A DNA stretch of 63,250 nucleotides from positions 1 to 63,250 of the forward strand of contig JAFAWY010000137.1 of assembly GCA_019241525.1 (NCBI GenBank), given 5' to 3'. Under the pieces are notes generated by a model. The model did no database searches. It was given only the letters and a program-made list of their open reading frames with translations, and had not been told where the DNA came from. The DNA comes from Pseudonocardiales bacterium (lineage in GTDB: Bacteria; Actinomycetota; Actinomycetes; Mycobacteriales; Pseudonocardiaceae). Both the position numbers and the translations under genes were made by a program. This document shows, piece by piece, positions 33,279 through 45,320 of this stretch (its first letter is position 1; every line of letters begins with the position of its first letter).

Positions 33279-33668
33279 GTCACCCTGGGCCGCGAATTCC
33301 TGCTGGCGGGCTTCGTCCCAGTCACCAGTGCAGTACACGGCCAGCTCGCTGATCTGACCGTCGCGGAGGTCTGCCCGCAGCATTTCCCGGCAGTACCACT
33401 GCTGGCCGTCGTGTGCCCAGCGCTCTTCGAACTCGAGCACGAAGCCGGTCGGGGTCGGGTCGAGGCGTGTGCGGGTGACCTTGCCGGGCCACGGGTGGCT
33501 GTCCTTCCGTACTCGGATCAGCTCTTCCAGGCCGGAGACCTGGATGCGCCACAAGGGAACGCTGACATCAAGCGAGACATCGGCATGGAAGAGCCCCTCC
33601 GGCGCGGTGCCGGTTTCCAAGAACGCACAGATCTTCTCGCTGAGTTCGTCGATAAGCGCGGAGTTCAT
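33261..33668 (-). CDS. SnoaL-like/NTF2-fold protein
   Basis: 135 aa with a cone-shaped NTF2 pattern: LSEKICAFLETGTAPEGLFH, then VSLDVSVPLWRIQVSGLEEL, and FEERWAHDGQQWYCREMLRA. It could be a polyketide-cyclase-like enzyme or a ligand-binding protein. It starts three bases after the cupin stop, so the two are one operon, downstream of the AAA regulator. Confidence 0.7.
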   Translation of the reverse strand: MNSALIDELSEKICAFLETGTAPEGLFHADVSLDVSVPLWRIQVSGLEELIRVRKDSHPWPGKVTRTRLDPTPTGFVLEFEERWAHDGQQWYCREMLRADLRDGQISELAVYCTGDWDEARQQEFAAQGDSSLRP

Positions 33669-33671
33669 GAT

Positions 33672-34067
33672 TCACGCTCCGCTGCTAGCGCTGGCGGCCT
33701 TGGCGGCCTCCAGATTTTTCCCGATGACAGCCATCGTGGCGTTGAGCGCATCGGTGGGGCTGAACTCGATCAGCTCCGTTCCGGCGAACATCAGCGGCAG
33801 GTGGCCCGGGCGCCCGTAGTAGGCGTCACCGGCCTGGTAAACCTCGTCGTGGTCGGCATACCGGAAGATCACGCGTCCGGTGACCACGACGCCCCAGTGC
33901 GGGCACTGACAACGGTTGTCGGGCAGCCCGGCAAACAGCGGCCCGGGGTCCATGTCAGCTTTATGCGTCTCGAACCCGACGGTATAGCCGTCGAGTTCGA
34001 CGTAACGGGCTTCGATCACGGGTTCGTCGAAGGCGATGGGGGCGTCAGCCTTACTGGTACGGGGCAT
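33672..34067 (-). CDS. Cupin-like protein
   Basis: 131 aa from ATG 34067 with AAGGAG upstream; the frame extends to 34094. The beta-barrel motifs are PDNRCQCPHWGVVVTGRVIF and YQAGDAYYGRPGHLPLMFAG. Of the canonical metal ligands, PHWG and GH are present but the usual Glu is not, so metal binding is uncertain. Co-transcribed with the SnoaL-like gene and probably downstream of the AAA regulator. Confidence 0.65.
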   Translation of the reverse strand: MPRTSKADAPIAFDEPVIEARYVELDGYTVGFETHKADMDPGPLFAGLPDNRCQCPHWGVVVTGRVIFRYADHDEVYQAGDAYYGRPGHLPLMFAGTELIEFSPTDALNATMAVIGKNLEAAKAASASSGA

Positions 34068-34133
34068 CACCGGCTCCTTGAGTGGGTGCAGCAAGTGGTC
34101 ACCCGCATAGGCGTCAGAGCGCCCCGCACGGTG

Positions 34134-37100
34134 TCAGGTCGAAACTGACACCGACCAGTGCACCGGCGTGACGGGGTCATATACGCAGAACGTGCCGGTC
34201 CGTACCGAACGGGCGAGGTGTTCGCCGAGGTCGGGATCAGCCTGGGCGATCCGGCGGATGGTGTCGCGGATGCGCGTGGTCACTGCGGTGCGGGCACGCT
34301 CGGCGGGGGAGCCCATTCGTCTGGCCCGACCGCCGAGGCCGTAGGCAGTGGTCAGCGCGCTGAGCAGGGCATCGCGTTCGGCGGCTAGCCGCGAGCTGCG
34401 TTCGGCGTCACCCGTGGCGTCGGCGTCATCGGCCTCGTGCTCGAGTTCTTGCAAGCGCCGCCGGTAGGCCGTCCGGGCGGTCGCGTCGAGCACTTCACCG
34501 GCATCTGAGGGTGAATGCAGCCCATCCTGCGTAGGCCGCGACGATGAGCGTTCACCCAGCGAGGTAACCAGGTCCAGCGCAGCGATGGACGTTCCCGGGT
34601 GGGCTAGCAGTTCCCGCAGATCGCGCAGTCCCTTGCTGTCTCGCAACCGGAACTCGGTGCTGCGGTGCCGGATGGTCCAGTAGTCGCCGTCACGGCGAAA
34701 GACGTTGTCGGTCGGCGGTTTCTCCTCGTCGGCAGCGGCGCGGATGCGGTCGACGAGCCGGGCAGTCCCGAGGGCGCGGGCTGCCCGCCTGGCGGCGGCA
34801 AAATGCCGCGCGGCCGCGGCGCCGTCGCCCATTGCGACGGCGAGCAGACCCAGCGGGTAATGCACCGGCCCGCGCACCGCCGCGCCGATGCCCTCCACGA
34901 CGAACAACTCTGCGTAGGGCAGCAGGACCTTGTAGGTCCAGCTCGCCGCCGGGTGCGCCCCGATGATGCCAATGAGTTCGGCGACCTGGGCCATCAAGGG
35001 CAGCCACTCGGAGTCGCGCGGGGCGGTGGGTAATTGCGGTGCCGTCGCATCGAGTTGCGCCCGGGCGTCGTCGACATGCCCGAGCTGCGCGAGCAACAAA
35101 CCGCGGGTGATCTGCGGCCAGACGCCGGCCAGGTCGATTGCCTCGAACTGCGCCAACATCGTGGTTAAGGACTCCCAGTCACCCAGCTCGGCCAGCAGGC
35201 ACCAGCGCTGGGTGCCCACCAGTATGGCGGCGTTGTCGCTGGCCGCCCGCGCCCCCAGCGCCGCTGTTTCGTCCAGCGCAGCGCGACAGTCGTCGTAGCG
35301 GCCCTCCAGCAATGCGCGCATTCCGCGCCACAGCGGCACGTACCACAGGTACAGCGGGTGACGAAGCGACTGCGCGACGGTCCGGTAGGCCAACGCCTCG
35401 GAGTCAGCCTCGGCCATCGCACCGACTTCCAGCATCGCCACCAGCCTCAGCCGCCGGCCAAGCAGCTCCACAGCGGGATCGCGTAGCCGCTGACCCAGGG
35501 TGACGATCTCGCTGGCGTACCGCTGCCGTTCACTGCAGTGATCGGGGCCGGCCAGCGCGTCGCACAAGGCGGCAAGCGAGGCGGCGACCGCGCCGTCGTC
35601 GCCGGCGCGCCGCGCTGCCTGCACAGCGTCGTGGGCGAGATCGCGTCGCTGCTCCGGGGTCTCCAGCAGGGTCAGCGCGACCGACAGGCGTGCCGTCACC
35701 AACGCGGCGAGCGCGCCGTCATCAGCCGGCAGCGCGGCCCGCGCCTCCTTCAGCAGCACGATCTGCTCTTGATCCAGCAACCCGATCTCGAAGCCGACTG
35801 GTCCAGCGCTCAGACCCAGTGCCGCCCTCGCCAGCAGATCCGGTCGTCCTGCTCGCCTGGCCCGTTCGGCCGCTTCAAGGAGGTCTGAGCGGGCCTGGGC
35901 GCGATCGCCCGCTGCGTGCCGCGCCTCGCCGAGCGCCAGTTTTATCCGCGCCCGATCCTCGTCACCAGTGCCCACTGAGGCCAGTCCGACGTCTGCTCGG
36001 CTGTACCACTGCACCGCATCCTCGAACGCCAGCTGCCGCAATGCCTGATCAGCGGCCTGGACGGCGAAGTCCACTGCCTCATGCAGGTAGCCGGGCCCCC
36101 CGCGAAACAGATGGTCAGCAGCCTGCGCCGGCTCGATGTCGCGGCCGCGTTGGGCGAATCCCGCCAGCACCGCCCCGGCTCGCGCATGCCAGCGCATCCG
36201 CTGGTCGACAGGCAAGGCGTCGTAACCTGCGTCACGGATGAGGTCGTGGCGGAAACGTCCCTCACCAGGCTCCGCGTCCCCGAACAGACCGGTCGCGTGC
36301 GCCTCGCCCACCGCAGCGCCGAGCTCAGCGATCGGCAGCTCAGCCACCTCGGCGAGGACATCCAGACGGAACCGGGTACCGAGCACCGCAGCGGCCGACA
36401 CCACCCTGCGGGTGAGATCGGTCAACCCGGCCAACCGGGCACTCACGATTGCCCGCACCGACGCCGGCACCACCGCATCGAGATCATCGAGATCGGGGCG
36501 CGATCTGACCACTTCACAGACCAGCAGGGGATTGCCCTGGGTACGCGCGGCGATCGTGCGAACCGCCCCGGTCGGTGGCTGCGTACCCAGCGCCTGCGCC
36601 AGCAGCGACGCGATGTCCGCATCCCCGAACGGCCCGAGCGGGACAATATGTCCGAGCCGGTTCAGTGCTCCCCACACCTGCGCCGAGGAGGACCAGGCCC
36701 GCTCCCCCTCGCGTGCGGTGGCCAGCACGATCATCGCCATGGACGCAGCGACGGCGCCATCTCGGCCAACAGCTGCAGGGAAGACGGATCGGCCTCGTGC
36801 AGATCATCAATCACTACCAGCATGGGTTGCGACGCTGCCGAGGTGGCCAGCATGCCAGCGAGGTCCAGCGACAACCGCCACCGTGCCGTCTCCGGGTCAG
36901 CATGCGTCGTGTCTGAGTTCGCCGCTGCGGTGACCAGTTCGGCAAGGTGCGGCGATTGCTGCACCGCCCGCGCCATGCTGGCATCCGCAGCGGCCAGTTC
37001 CCGGACGAGGCTCGACCACGGACGCAGGGCGCCTCCGGCTCCCGCCGGCGTGCACCAGGTCCAGAACACCCGGAACCCATCGGCGCGGGCAACGACTTCC

Positions 37101-37237
37101 TCCGCCAGCCGGGTCTTGCCGGTCCCCGGTTCCCCCGTGATCAACACGAGGCCGCCGCGTGAGCGACGGGCGCCGTCCAGCGCCGCAGCGAGGTCAGCGA
37201 TGGCGCCGCCGCGCGCAATGAACGGCAGCCGCATCAT
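34134..37237 (-). pseudogene. AAA-ATPase/TPR regulator, split by a frameshift
   Basis: Two adjoining frames form one protein of about 1,030 aa. Frame 1 (36731-37237) has the P-loop GEPGTGKTRL and Walker B MLVVIDDLHEAD, ending LLAEMAPSLR then a wrong-frame stop. Frame 2 (34134-36740) resumes with MAMIVLATAREGER, the sensor-1 strand, then WHAR-like helical repeats to the C-terminus. The join is near 36740, where one extra base would restore the frame. TPR-type helices and the tail WTIRHRSTEFRLRDSKGL resemble AfsR/LuxR-type AAA regulators, but no LuxR HTH is seen. Programmed frameshifting or a sequencing error are alternatives. Confidence 0.75.
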
Positions 37238-37441
37238 GGGCGGCGCTCGATCCTCGACAGTGATCCCGTCGGTGACGCGGACATCACAGCAGAATTCTGT
37301 CCCGTCAATCCCGGCTCGCCTACTCCGCCGGACCCGGCGGATCCGCTACACGTCCGGGCCGGTGCACGTATCAACAACCCCCGGCTGAACCTCTGTCAAC
37401 GGGGGCGCTGCCGTGCCCGGCCGCCAGCGAAGGAGCCCTTT
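37238..37441. promoter_or_regulatory. Divergent promoter region
   Basis: A 204-base gap between the start of the AAA-ATPase regulator and the FAD monooxygenase. No dyad was assigned. The divergent layout suggests the regulator may control the monooxygenase. Confidence 0.4.
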
Positions 37442-39070
37442 ATGCAGTCGGATTGCACTACCTGCGACGTCCTCGTTGTCGGCGCCGGGCCCGCCGGTCT
37501 CACCGCGGCCATTGCACTGGCCCGCTACGGCGTCGACGTGCTTGTCGTCGAGCGGCACCACGGTACCTCTCCGTTTCCCAAGGCCACCGCGGTGAGCACC
37601 CGGACCATGGAACTGATGCGCATCTGGGGCTTGGAGCAGGCGGTTCGCGCCGGTGCCATGCCTGTCCGGTGCGGGGTGCGGGTGTCGTCGCGCACCTTGG
37701 TCGACTCTCGCGCGAGGGACTCGTCGGTCGGCTACCCCACCGACGAGCAGGCGCTGGCGGTCAGCCCGACCAGTCCGTGCGGCTGCCCGCAAGATCACCT
37801 CGAGCCCGTATTGCTGGAGCACCTGCTCGGCTGCGGTGGGCGTGTCCGGTTCGGTACCGAACTCATCCGCTACGCAACGGGTGCTACCGGCGTCGAGGCT
37901 GAGCTGCGAGACCGCCGCTCCGGTCGCGGCGAGCGAGTCGGGGCCCGGTACCTCGTCGGGGCGGACGGTCCGCGCAGCACCGTGCGGACCGGCCTGGGCG
38001 TTGAGGTTGATGAACTGGGCACCATCGGTGACGTGGTGGCCGTGACCTTCCGCGCGGACCTGACCCGCCGGCTGCCATACACCCCATCCGTCGTCAACGC
38101 CGTCGACGTGGAAGGCGCCAACGGCCTGTTCGTGCCCACCAGTCCCGATGATCGATGGATCTACGCTCGGGAATGGCACCCGGAACTGGGCGAGTCGATT
38201 ACGGACTGGACACCACAACGGTGTACCGAGCTGATCCGAATCGCCTCCGGTATCCCTGATTTAACGCCGGAAATCCTCACGGTGATGCCGTTTGTCATGG
38301 GCGGCCACGTCGCCACCGCGTTCCGCGCTGGCCCGGTATTCCTGGTGGGCGACGCCGCGCACCGGACCACTCCGGTCGGGGGCATCGGCATGAACACCGC
38401 CATCCACGGTGCGCACAATTTGGGCTGGAAGCTGGCCTGGGTACTGCGTGGTTGGGCCGATGAGGCGCTGCTGGACAGCTATGAAGCTGAGCGGCGCCCG
38501 ATCGGGGCGGACAATGTGCTGCGCTCGTTGTCCCCAGATCCTGTGCCGACCGGCGCGGGCCTGGCGTGGGACGTCGGCGTGCACTACACCTCGGCGGTGA
38601 TCGAGGCCGCGCCCGGTACTGGGCAACGGGCGCCGCATGCGTGGGTGCGGCGCGGCGGGTCCCGTGTCTCGACACTCGAACTGTTCGATGGCCACCTCAC
38701 CGTATTGACCGGTCCGCGAGGGTGGTCATGGTGCCGGGCAGCCGCCGAACTTGCCGCCGACGGTGTGCCCATCATGGCGTTGTCCGTGGGTCGCGACGTA
38801 TATGCGGAAGACGGCGGCTTGGCCGATGGTTACCGCCTTGGTGATGCGGGCGCAGTTCTCGTGCGCCCCGACGGGTTCATCGCCTGGCGCCGTCCCGGGT
38901 GCGTCGATGACGCTCGGGTGGCGCTGCGCTCAGCCGTCGGGTTGGCGACCGGGGCGTCCACCACTCTGCAGTCTGGATGCAGACTGCGGTTTTTGAGCCC
39001 GGATTTACCGCAGCCTGCATCCAGACTGCGAAGCGGGAGCGGGGCACTAAGCGCATACGGCGTAGCATGA
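37442..39070 (+). CDS. FAD-dependent monooxygenase with repeat-derived tail
   Basis: 542-aa flavin hydroxylase of the PheA/TfdB type (PF01494). The ADP-binding motif is VVGAGPAGLTAAIALARYGV at about residues 13-32; the second FAD motif is VGADGPRSTVRTGLG; the third is FLVGDAAHRTTPVGGIGMNT. The catalytic domain hydroxylates an aromatic substrate, unknown here. ATG 37442 follows AAGGAG. The last ~37 residues lie in a 65-base hairpin repeat and after, so the native end was probably near DDARVALRSAVGLATG. Confidence 0.85.
   Translation: MQSDCTTCDVLVVGAGPAGLTAAIALARYGVDVLVVERHHGTSPFPKATAVSTRTMELMRIWGLEQAVRAGAMPVRCGVRVSSRTLVDSRARDSSVGYPTDEQALAVSPTSPCGCPQDHLEPVLLEHLLGCGGRVRFGTELIRYATGATGVEAELRDRRSGRGERVGARYLVGADGPRSTVRTGLGVEVDELGTIGDVVAVTFRADLTRRLPYTPSVVNAVDVEGANGLFVPTSPDDRWIYAREWHPELGESITDWTPQRCTELIRIASGIPDLTPEILTVMPFVMGGHVATAFRAGPVFLVGDAAHRTTPVGGIGMNTAIHGAHNLGWKLAWVLRGWADEALLDSYEAERRPIGADNVLRSLSPDPVPTGAGLAWDVGVHYTSAVIEAAPGTGQRAPHAWVRRGGSRVSTLELFDGHLTVLTGPRGWSWCRAAAELAADGVPIMALSVGRDVYAEDGGLADGYRLGDAGAVLVRPDGFIAWRRPGCVDDARVALRSAVGLATGASTTLQSGCRLRFLSPDLPQPASRLRSGSGALSAYGVA
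38966..39030 (+). repeat. 65-bp hairpin repeat, copy 1, inside the monooxygenase gene
   Basis: 60 of 65 positions match copy 2 at 39288-39352. Left and right arms are reverse complements (GCAGTCTGGATGCAGACTGC against its mirrored right arm). Each arm is itself a palindrome: CGCAGTCTG and CAGACTGCG around a 4-base loop. This double symmetry is typical of REP/MITE-like elements. It is read through by the monooxygenase frame. Confidence 0.85.
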
Positions 39071-39098
39071 AGTAAGGGCGGCCATCGGACGGGTGCGT

Positions 39099-39286
39099 GT
39101 GAGGGTCACACCGTCCGGAGTGGTGCTCAACGTTGAGGGACGTTGCAGCATCAAGCGCATTTTTGGTTGAGCACTTCGGCTTGCGCGAGGAGATGGCGAC
39201 TGACGGGTTGGGGCCGAGCGCGCCTTCCAGGAGGTCCGCGACCCAACGGCATCATCGTGCAACTAGTCGACTGGAACGGCACTTAA
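39099..39286 (+). pseudogene. VOC (glyoxalase/bleomycin-resistance) family remnant
   Basis: Pieces of a VOC protein occur in three frames: VRVTPSGVVLNVEG, then DVAASSAFLVEHFGLREEMA with TDG, then PNGIIVQLVDWNGT ending in TAA at 39284. The middle is deleted and there are at least two frame changes. It lies between the two 65-bp repeats; its stop is one base before copy 2. Confidence 0.65.
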
Positions 39287-39287
39287 A

Positions 39288-39352
39288 CCGCAGTCTGGAT
39301 GCAGACTGCGGTTTTCGAGCCCCGATTTACCACAGTCTGCATCCAGACTGCG
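39288..39352 (+). repeat. 65-bp hairpin repeat, copy 2
   Basis: Intergenic copy of the element at 38966-39030, with five substitutions. It can fold into a full-length hairpin of 22-bp arms around GTTTTCGAGCCCCGATTT or two smaller hairpins. It starts one base after the stop of the VOC remnant and ends 52 bases before metG. Confidence 0.85.
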
Positions 39353-39404
39353 CTGGGAGTAGGGCAGGGGAAACAGTGTTGAGGCTGCCGCATAGGGTGG
39401 CGCT

Positions 39405-41207
39405 ATGAATGCATCCGTACTCACCGCCGTCGCCTGGCCTTATGCCAATGGGCCTCGGCACATCGGCCACGTCTCCGGTTTCGGTGTCCCGTCGGACATC
39501 TTCTCCCGCTACCAGCGAATGGCCGGCAACCGGGTGCTCATGGTCTCGGGAACCGACGAGAACGGCACACCGATCCAGGTACAAGCCGACGCGGAAGGCA
39601 TTACGCCACGCCAGCTCGCGGACAAGTACAACCGGCTGATCGTGGAAGACCTGCAAGGTCTCGGATTGTCTTACGACCTGTTCACCCGTACCACCACGGC
39701 CAACCATGCGCGGGTGGTGCAGGACGTGTTCCTCGCGTTGTACCGCAATGGCTACATCCTGACGAAAAAGGCGCTAGGTGCCATCAGCCCCTCCACCGGG
39801 CGCACCCTGCCCGACCGCTACATCGAGGGCACCTGCCCGATCTGCGGCTACGACGGCGCCCGTGGCGACCAGTGCGACAACTGCGGCAACCAACTCGACC
39901 CGGCCGATTTGATCAATCCACGGTCCCGGATCAACGGTGAGGTGCCCCAGTTTGTGGAAACCGAGCATCTGTTCCTCGACCTGCCCGCGTTCACCGGCGC
40001 GTTGGGCTCCTGGTTGCAGACCCGCACCGAATGGCGCCCTAATGTGCTGAAGTTCTCTTTGCACCTGCTCGACGACCTGCGCCCTCGCCCGATCACCCGC
40101 GATCTGGACTGGGGTGTGCGGGTGCCGCTGGACGGCTGGCGGGACGCGCCGATGAAGCGGTTTTACGTGTGGTTCGACGCATGCATGGGCTACCTGTCGG
40201 CGTCGGTGGAATGGGCCCACCGGGTGGGCAACCCCGATGCGTGGCAGGAGTGGTGGAACGACCCGAATGCGCGCTCCTACTACTTCATGGGCAAGGACAA
40301 CATCACCTTCCACACGGTGATCTGGCCCGCTACGTTGCTCGGCCAGAACGGAGCCGGGGACCGGGGTGGTCAATCGGGCAAGTTCGGTGTCCTCAACTTG
40401 CCTACAGAGATCGTGTCCAGCGAGTTCCTCACCATGAGCGGCTCGAAGTTCTCCACCTCCCGGGGCACGGTGATCTACGTCGGGGACTTCCTGCGCGAGT
40501 TCGGCCCGGACACGCTGCGCTACTTCATCTCGGTGGCCGGCCCGGAAACGCAGGACACGGACTTCACCTGGGACGAGTTCGTCCGCCGGATCAACTTCGA
40601 GCTGGCCAACGAGTGGGGCAACCTGATCAACCGGTCGATCTCGATGGCCCACCGCAACGTGGGAGCGGTGCCGCGGCCCTCCACACGGCACCCCGTTGAC
40701 GCTGAGCTGCTCACCACGTCGCGAGCAGCCTTCGACACGATCGGGGACCTGCTGGAGCGTAACCGGTTCAAGGCGGCGATCACCGAGGCGATGCGGGTGG
40801 TCGGCGCCGCGAACAAGTACCTGTCTGAGCAGGAACCGTGGAAGCGCGCCGACGACCCGGCACGCCGTGACACCATCCTGCACACCGCACTGCAGGTCGT
40901 CTCCGACGCCAACACGCTGCTCACGCCGTTCCTGCCGCACGCCGCCCAGCGAGTGCACGAACAGCTCGGCGGCACCGGGGTGTGGTCGGCCCAGCCGGAG
41001 ATCCGGAAGGTCAGCGAACTCGTCGAGGGCGAAGGGCCGGACTACCCCGTGATCACCGGGAACTACGCCGCCGAGCAAGCGCGCTGGGCCAGCGTGCCCA
41101 TCGAGGTAGGCCGCCCACTGGCCAAGCCCACTCCACTGTTCACCAAACTCGACCCGGAGCTGGCCCAAACTGGGCCCGGGTGGGCGCCGATCGAACCAGC
41201 CCCGTGA
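39405..41207 (+). CDS. metG: Methionine-tRNA ligase
   Basis: 600 aa. Class I signature HIGH is seen as [10 protein letters not shown] near the N-terminus; the KMSKS loop is KFSTS in [12 protein letters not shown]. The zinc-knuckle [20 protein letters not shown] (20 residues shown) carries two CXXC pairs. The anticodon-binding helical domain follows ([17 protein letters not shown]). No C-terminal tRNA-binding domain is attached. Order with tatD, rpfB and ksgA is as in mycobacteria. Confidence 0.95.
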   Translation: MNASVLTAVAWPYANGPRHIGHVSGFGVPSDIFSRYQRMAGNRVLMVSGTDENGTPIQVQADAEGITPRQLADKYNRLIVEDLQGLGLSYDLFTRTTTANHARVVQDVFLALYRNGYILTKKALGAISPSTGRTLPDRYIEGTCPICGYDGARGDQCDNCGNQLDPADLINPRSRINGEVPQFVETEHLFLDLPAFTGALGSWLQTRTEWRPNVLKFSLHLLDDLRPRPITRDLDWGVRVPLDGWRDAPMKRFYVWFDACMGYLSASVEWAHRVGNPDAWQEWWNDPNARSYYFMGKDNITFHTVIWPATLLGQNGAGDRGGQSGKFGVLNLPTEIVSSEFLTMSGSKFSTSRGTVIYVGDFLREFGPDTLRYFISVAGPETQDTDFTWDEFVRRINFELANEWGNLINRSISMAHRNVGAVPRPSTRHPVDAELLTTSRAAFDTIGDLLERNRFKAAITEAMRVVGAANKYLSEQEPWKRADDPARRDTILHTALQVVSDANTLLTPFLPHAAQRVHEQLGGTGVWSAQPEIRKVSELVEGEGPDYPVITGNYAAEQARWASVPIEVGRPLAKPTPLFTKLDPELAQTGPGWAPIEPAP

Positions 41208-41230
41208 GCGGGCCACAGATCTGGTAGCCC

Positions 41231-42073
41231 ATGCCACTGACAACCGACTTGCCGCCGCCTCCGCCGCCGTTACCCGTGCCGGTGGTTGATGCCCATACGC
41301 ATCTGGACGCCTGCGGTGCTGCCGATCCGGCGGGCGTTCGAGCCACGCTGGACCGGGCTGCGGCGGTGGGCGTGTCGGCAGTGGTCACGGTCGCTGACGA
41401 CATGGCCTCAGCGCGCTGGGTGGTGCAAGCGGCCGGCTGGGACCGCCGGGTCTTCGCCGCGGTTGCGCTGCACCCCACCCGCACCGCGGCGATGACCGAC
41501 GCAGACCGCACCGAGCTCGAGCGGCTGGCGGCGGCGCCCAGGGTGGTGGCGGTGGGGGAGACCGGCTTGGACTACTACTGGGACTACTCGCCGCACAAGG
41601 CCCAGCAAGAGGCCTACCGGTGGCACATTGACCTCGCCAAACGACTCGGCAAGCCGCTGATGATCCACGACCGGGACGCGCACCGCGATGTGCTGGCCAT
41701 ACTCGAGCAAGAGACCGCGCCGTCTACGGTGATCTTTCACTGCTTTTCTGGGGACGCCGCGATGGCGCGGGCCTGCGTGGACGCCGGTTACGTGCTGTCT
41801 TTTTCCGGCACCGTGACCTTCCGCAACGCCCGCGCGCTGCGGGAAGCTGCCATGCTGGTGCCCGACGGTCAGCTGCTGGTGGAGACCGACGCCCCTTTTC
41901 TCACCCCGCACCCACACCGTGGCAAGACCAACGAACCGGCGAATCTGCCCTACACGGTCCGCGACCTGGCTGTACTGCGCGGGCAGGACGAAGCGGAGCT
42001 GGCGGCGTCGAGCTCGGCGACCGCTGAGCGAGTCTTCGGGTTCGGCGCGACCGATACCGCTGACCGCAGCTGA
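41231..42073 (+). CDS. tatD: TatD family metal-dependent DNase
   Basis: 280 aa. TIM-barrel hydrolase with VVDAHTHLDACG (metal HxH), VGETGLDYYWDYSPHKAQQE (the GExGLDY motif), KPLMIHDRDAHRD, IFHCFSG and VETDAPFLTP, all TatD hallmarks. Likely 3'-5' exonuclease in repair or DNA turnover. It starts 24 bases after metG and precedes the Rpf gene. Confidence 0.93.
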   Translation: MPLTTDLPPPPPPLPVPVVDAHTHLDACGAADPAGVRATLDRAAAVGVSAVVTVADDMASARWVVQAAGWDRRVFAAVALHPTRTAAMTDADRTELERLAAAPRVVAVGETGLDYYWDYSPHKAQQEAYRWHIDLAKRLGKPLMIHDRDAHRDVLAILEQETAPSTVIFHCFSGDAAMARACVDAGYVLSFSGTVTFRNARALREAAMLVPDGQLLVETDAPFLTPHPHRGKTNEPANLPYTVRDLAVLRGQDEAELAASSSATAERVFGFGATDTADRS

Positions 42074-42233
42074 GTGTCCTTTGGGCAACACGTCTTGACG
42101 GGATGTTTGCACTTACAGCGACCAACCGTTAGCTTTCCGTGACTATCAGCCGGGATGGGGCAAATCCCGGCACGAGAAGGCGCGCATTGGTTCTCGTGCT
42201 GCCCCTGCCCGGACCTGCGACGACTGGACATAG

Positions 42234-43370
<1,137 letters not shown>

Positions 43371-43416
43371 TCGGCCAGGATGCATCACCAGTCCGGGGCA
43401 GTGGTAAGACCGCGGG

Positions 43417-44316
43417 ATGAGCTCCGAGGTTGACGGCGCTGCCGTGTCACCGCCCGCACTGCTGGGAGCGGCTGATTTGCGCGGGCTGGCCGATCGCCTC
43501 GGGCTGCGGCCCACCAAACGGCTAGGGCAGAACTTCGTCCACGACGCCAATACCGTGCGCCGGATCGTCGCGACCGCCGGTCTGGTCGCTGACGACGTCG
43601 TGCTGGAGGTCGGTCCTGGGCTGGGATCGCTCACCCTGGCTCTGCTCGGCGCGGTGGATACGGTGCTGGCTGTGGAGGTGGATCCGCGACTGGCCGGTGC
43701 GCTGCCGGCCACAGTGGCCGATCGTGCCCCGGACCGGGCTGAAGGCTTGCGGGTCTATCACGCTGACGCGCTGCAAGTTCGGCGCGCAGAGCTGGTCGAG
43801 GCAGCCGGTGGTCGGGAACCGACTGCGCTGGTTGCGAACCTGCCTTACAACGTCGGCGTGCCGGTGTTGCTGCACTTGCTGGCCGAGCTGCCGAGCTTGC
43901 GCCGCGGGTTGGTGATGGTGCAGGCCGAGGTGGCCGATCGGCTGACCGCGGCGCAGGGTACCCGAAGCTATGGCGCTCCCAGCGTCAAAGTGGCCTGGTT
44001 TGCGCAGGCTCGCCGCGCCGGGCAGGTGCCGCGGGCGGTGTTCTGGCCGGTGCCCAACGTGGATTCCGGCCTGGTCGCCCTGAACGCTCGGCCAGCGCCG
44101 TCCATGGAGTCCCGAGAGCAGGTCTTCGCGCTGATCGATGCGGCATTCGCGCAACGCCGCAAAACGCTGCGCGCGGCGTTGGCGACAGCGGCAGGCTCGG
44201 CGGCCACCGCCGAGCGGATCCTGCGTGCCGCCGGGGTGGATCCCGGATTGCGGGGTGAGCAACTCACCATCGATGATTTTGCTCGTATCAATCGAGAATG
44301 GCGACGACTGCAATAG
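43417..44316 (+). CDS. ksgA: 16S rRNA dimethyladenosine methyltransferase
   Basis: 299 aa. SAM motifs are [20 protein letters not shown] and [16 protein letters not shown]; the catalytic N-L-P-Y appears as [19 protein letters not shown]. It dimethylates the two adjacent adenines near the 3' end of 16S rRNA. The C-terminal helical domain is present ([19 protein letters not shown]). It precedes ispE, whose longest frame overlaps its 3' end, as in mycobacteria. Confidence 0.95.
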   Translation: MSSEVDGAAVSPPALLGAADLRGLADRLGLRPTKRLGQNFVHDANTVRRIVATAGLVADDVVLEVGPGLGSLTLALLGAVDTVLAVEVDPRLAGALPATVADRAPDRAEGLRVYHADALQVRRAELVEAAGGREPTALVANLPYNVGVPVLLHLLAELPSLRRGLVMVQAEVADRLTAAQGTRSYGAPSVKVAWFAQARRAGQVPRAVFWPVPNVDSGLVALNARPAPSMESREQVFALIDAAFAQRRKTLRAALATAAGSAATAERILRAAGVDPGLRGEQLTIDDFARINREWRRLQ

Positions 44317-44360
44317 CTCGCATCACCACCCAAGTGGCCGAATGCCCGTACCCTGGGGCC

Positions 44361-45320
44361 GTGCTTGCCGTAGTGCCGGAACCGGTTACCGTGCGTGTGC
44401 CCGCCAAGGTCAATCTGCATCTGGCGGTGGGCAACCTGCGCGCAGACGGCTACCACGAGCTGATCAGCGTGTTCCAGGCACTGTCCATGACGGACGAGGT
44501 GACCGTCGCGGCCGCGGACGAACCCGGGATTCAGGTCTATGGCGAAGGCGCCGGGACGGTACCCACCGACGAGCGCAACTTGGCGTGGCGTGCCGTGCTC
44601 TTGCTGGCTGAGCACGCCGGGCGCCAACCGAGGGTTCGCGTCGTACTGCGCAAGTCCATCCCGGTGGCCGGCGGGATGGCCGGCGGTAGCGCTGACGCGG
44701 CGGGCACCCTGGTGGGGTTGGCCGGGCTGTGGCGCCTGGATCTCAGCCGCGAAGAGCTCGCTGGGCTCGCCGCCCAGTTGGGCAGCGACGTGCCATTCGC
44801 GTTGTGCGGCGGCACCGCACTGGGCACCGGCCGGGGGGAATCGCTCGTGCCGGTGCTGGCCCGGCACACCTTCCATTGGGTGATCGCACTGGACCACCGT
44901 GGCCTGTCCACCCTGGATGTGTACCGGGAACTGGACCGGCTACGCGCGCAAGGTTCCCCGCAGCAGCGACTCGGGGACGCCGAGCCGCTGCTGGAGGCGC
45001 TGGCTTCGGGCGACCCGCGACGGCTTGCCCTGCTGCTCGGCAACGATCTGCAAGCAGCTGCGGTATCGCTGCGCCCCACGCTGCGCCGCACGCTACGTGC
45101 TGGGGTGGATGCCGGTGCGCTGGCCGGCATCGTGTCCGGATCCGGGCCGACATGCGCATTTTTGTGCACCAGCGCCGATGCTGCGGTCCGGGTCGCTGCC
45201 GAGCTGGCCGGTGTCGGCGTGTGCCGGACCGTTCGGGTCGCCAACGGCCCGGTGCCCGGCGCCCGGATCGTCGACGATCCGCGCCCCGTGCCACCCCACG
45301 AACCTCTCGCGCGCGCCTGA
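44361..45320 (+). CDS. ispE: 4-diphosphocytidyl-2-C-methylerythritol kinase
   Basis: GHMP kinase of the MEP isoprenoid pathway, 319 aa from GTG 44361; ATG 44298, overlapping ksgA by 19 bases, would give 340 aa. [20 protein letters not shown] has the substrate-binding Lys; the ATP loop is [30 protein letters not shown] is the third GHMP motif. Its TGA overlaps the ATG of the ABC-F gene by one base. Confidence 0.92.
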   Translation: MLAVVPEPVTVRVPAKVNLHLAVGNLRADGYHELISVFQALSMTDEVTVAAADEPGIQVYGEGAGTVPTDERNLAWRAVLLLAEHAGRQPRVRVVLRKSIPVAGGMAGGSADAAGTLVGLAGLWRLDLSREELAGLAAQLGSDVPFALCGGTALGTGRGESLVPVLARHTFHWVIALDHRGLSTLDVYRELDRLRAQGSPQQRLGDAEPLLEALASGDPRRLALLLGNDLQAAAVSLRPTLRRTLRAGVDAGALAGIVSGSGPTCAFLCTSADAAVRVAAELAGVGVCRTVRVANGPVPGARIVDDPRPVPPHEPLARA

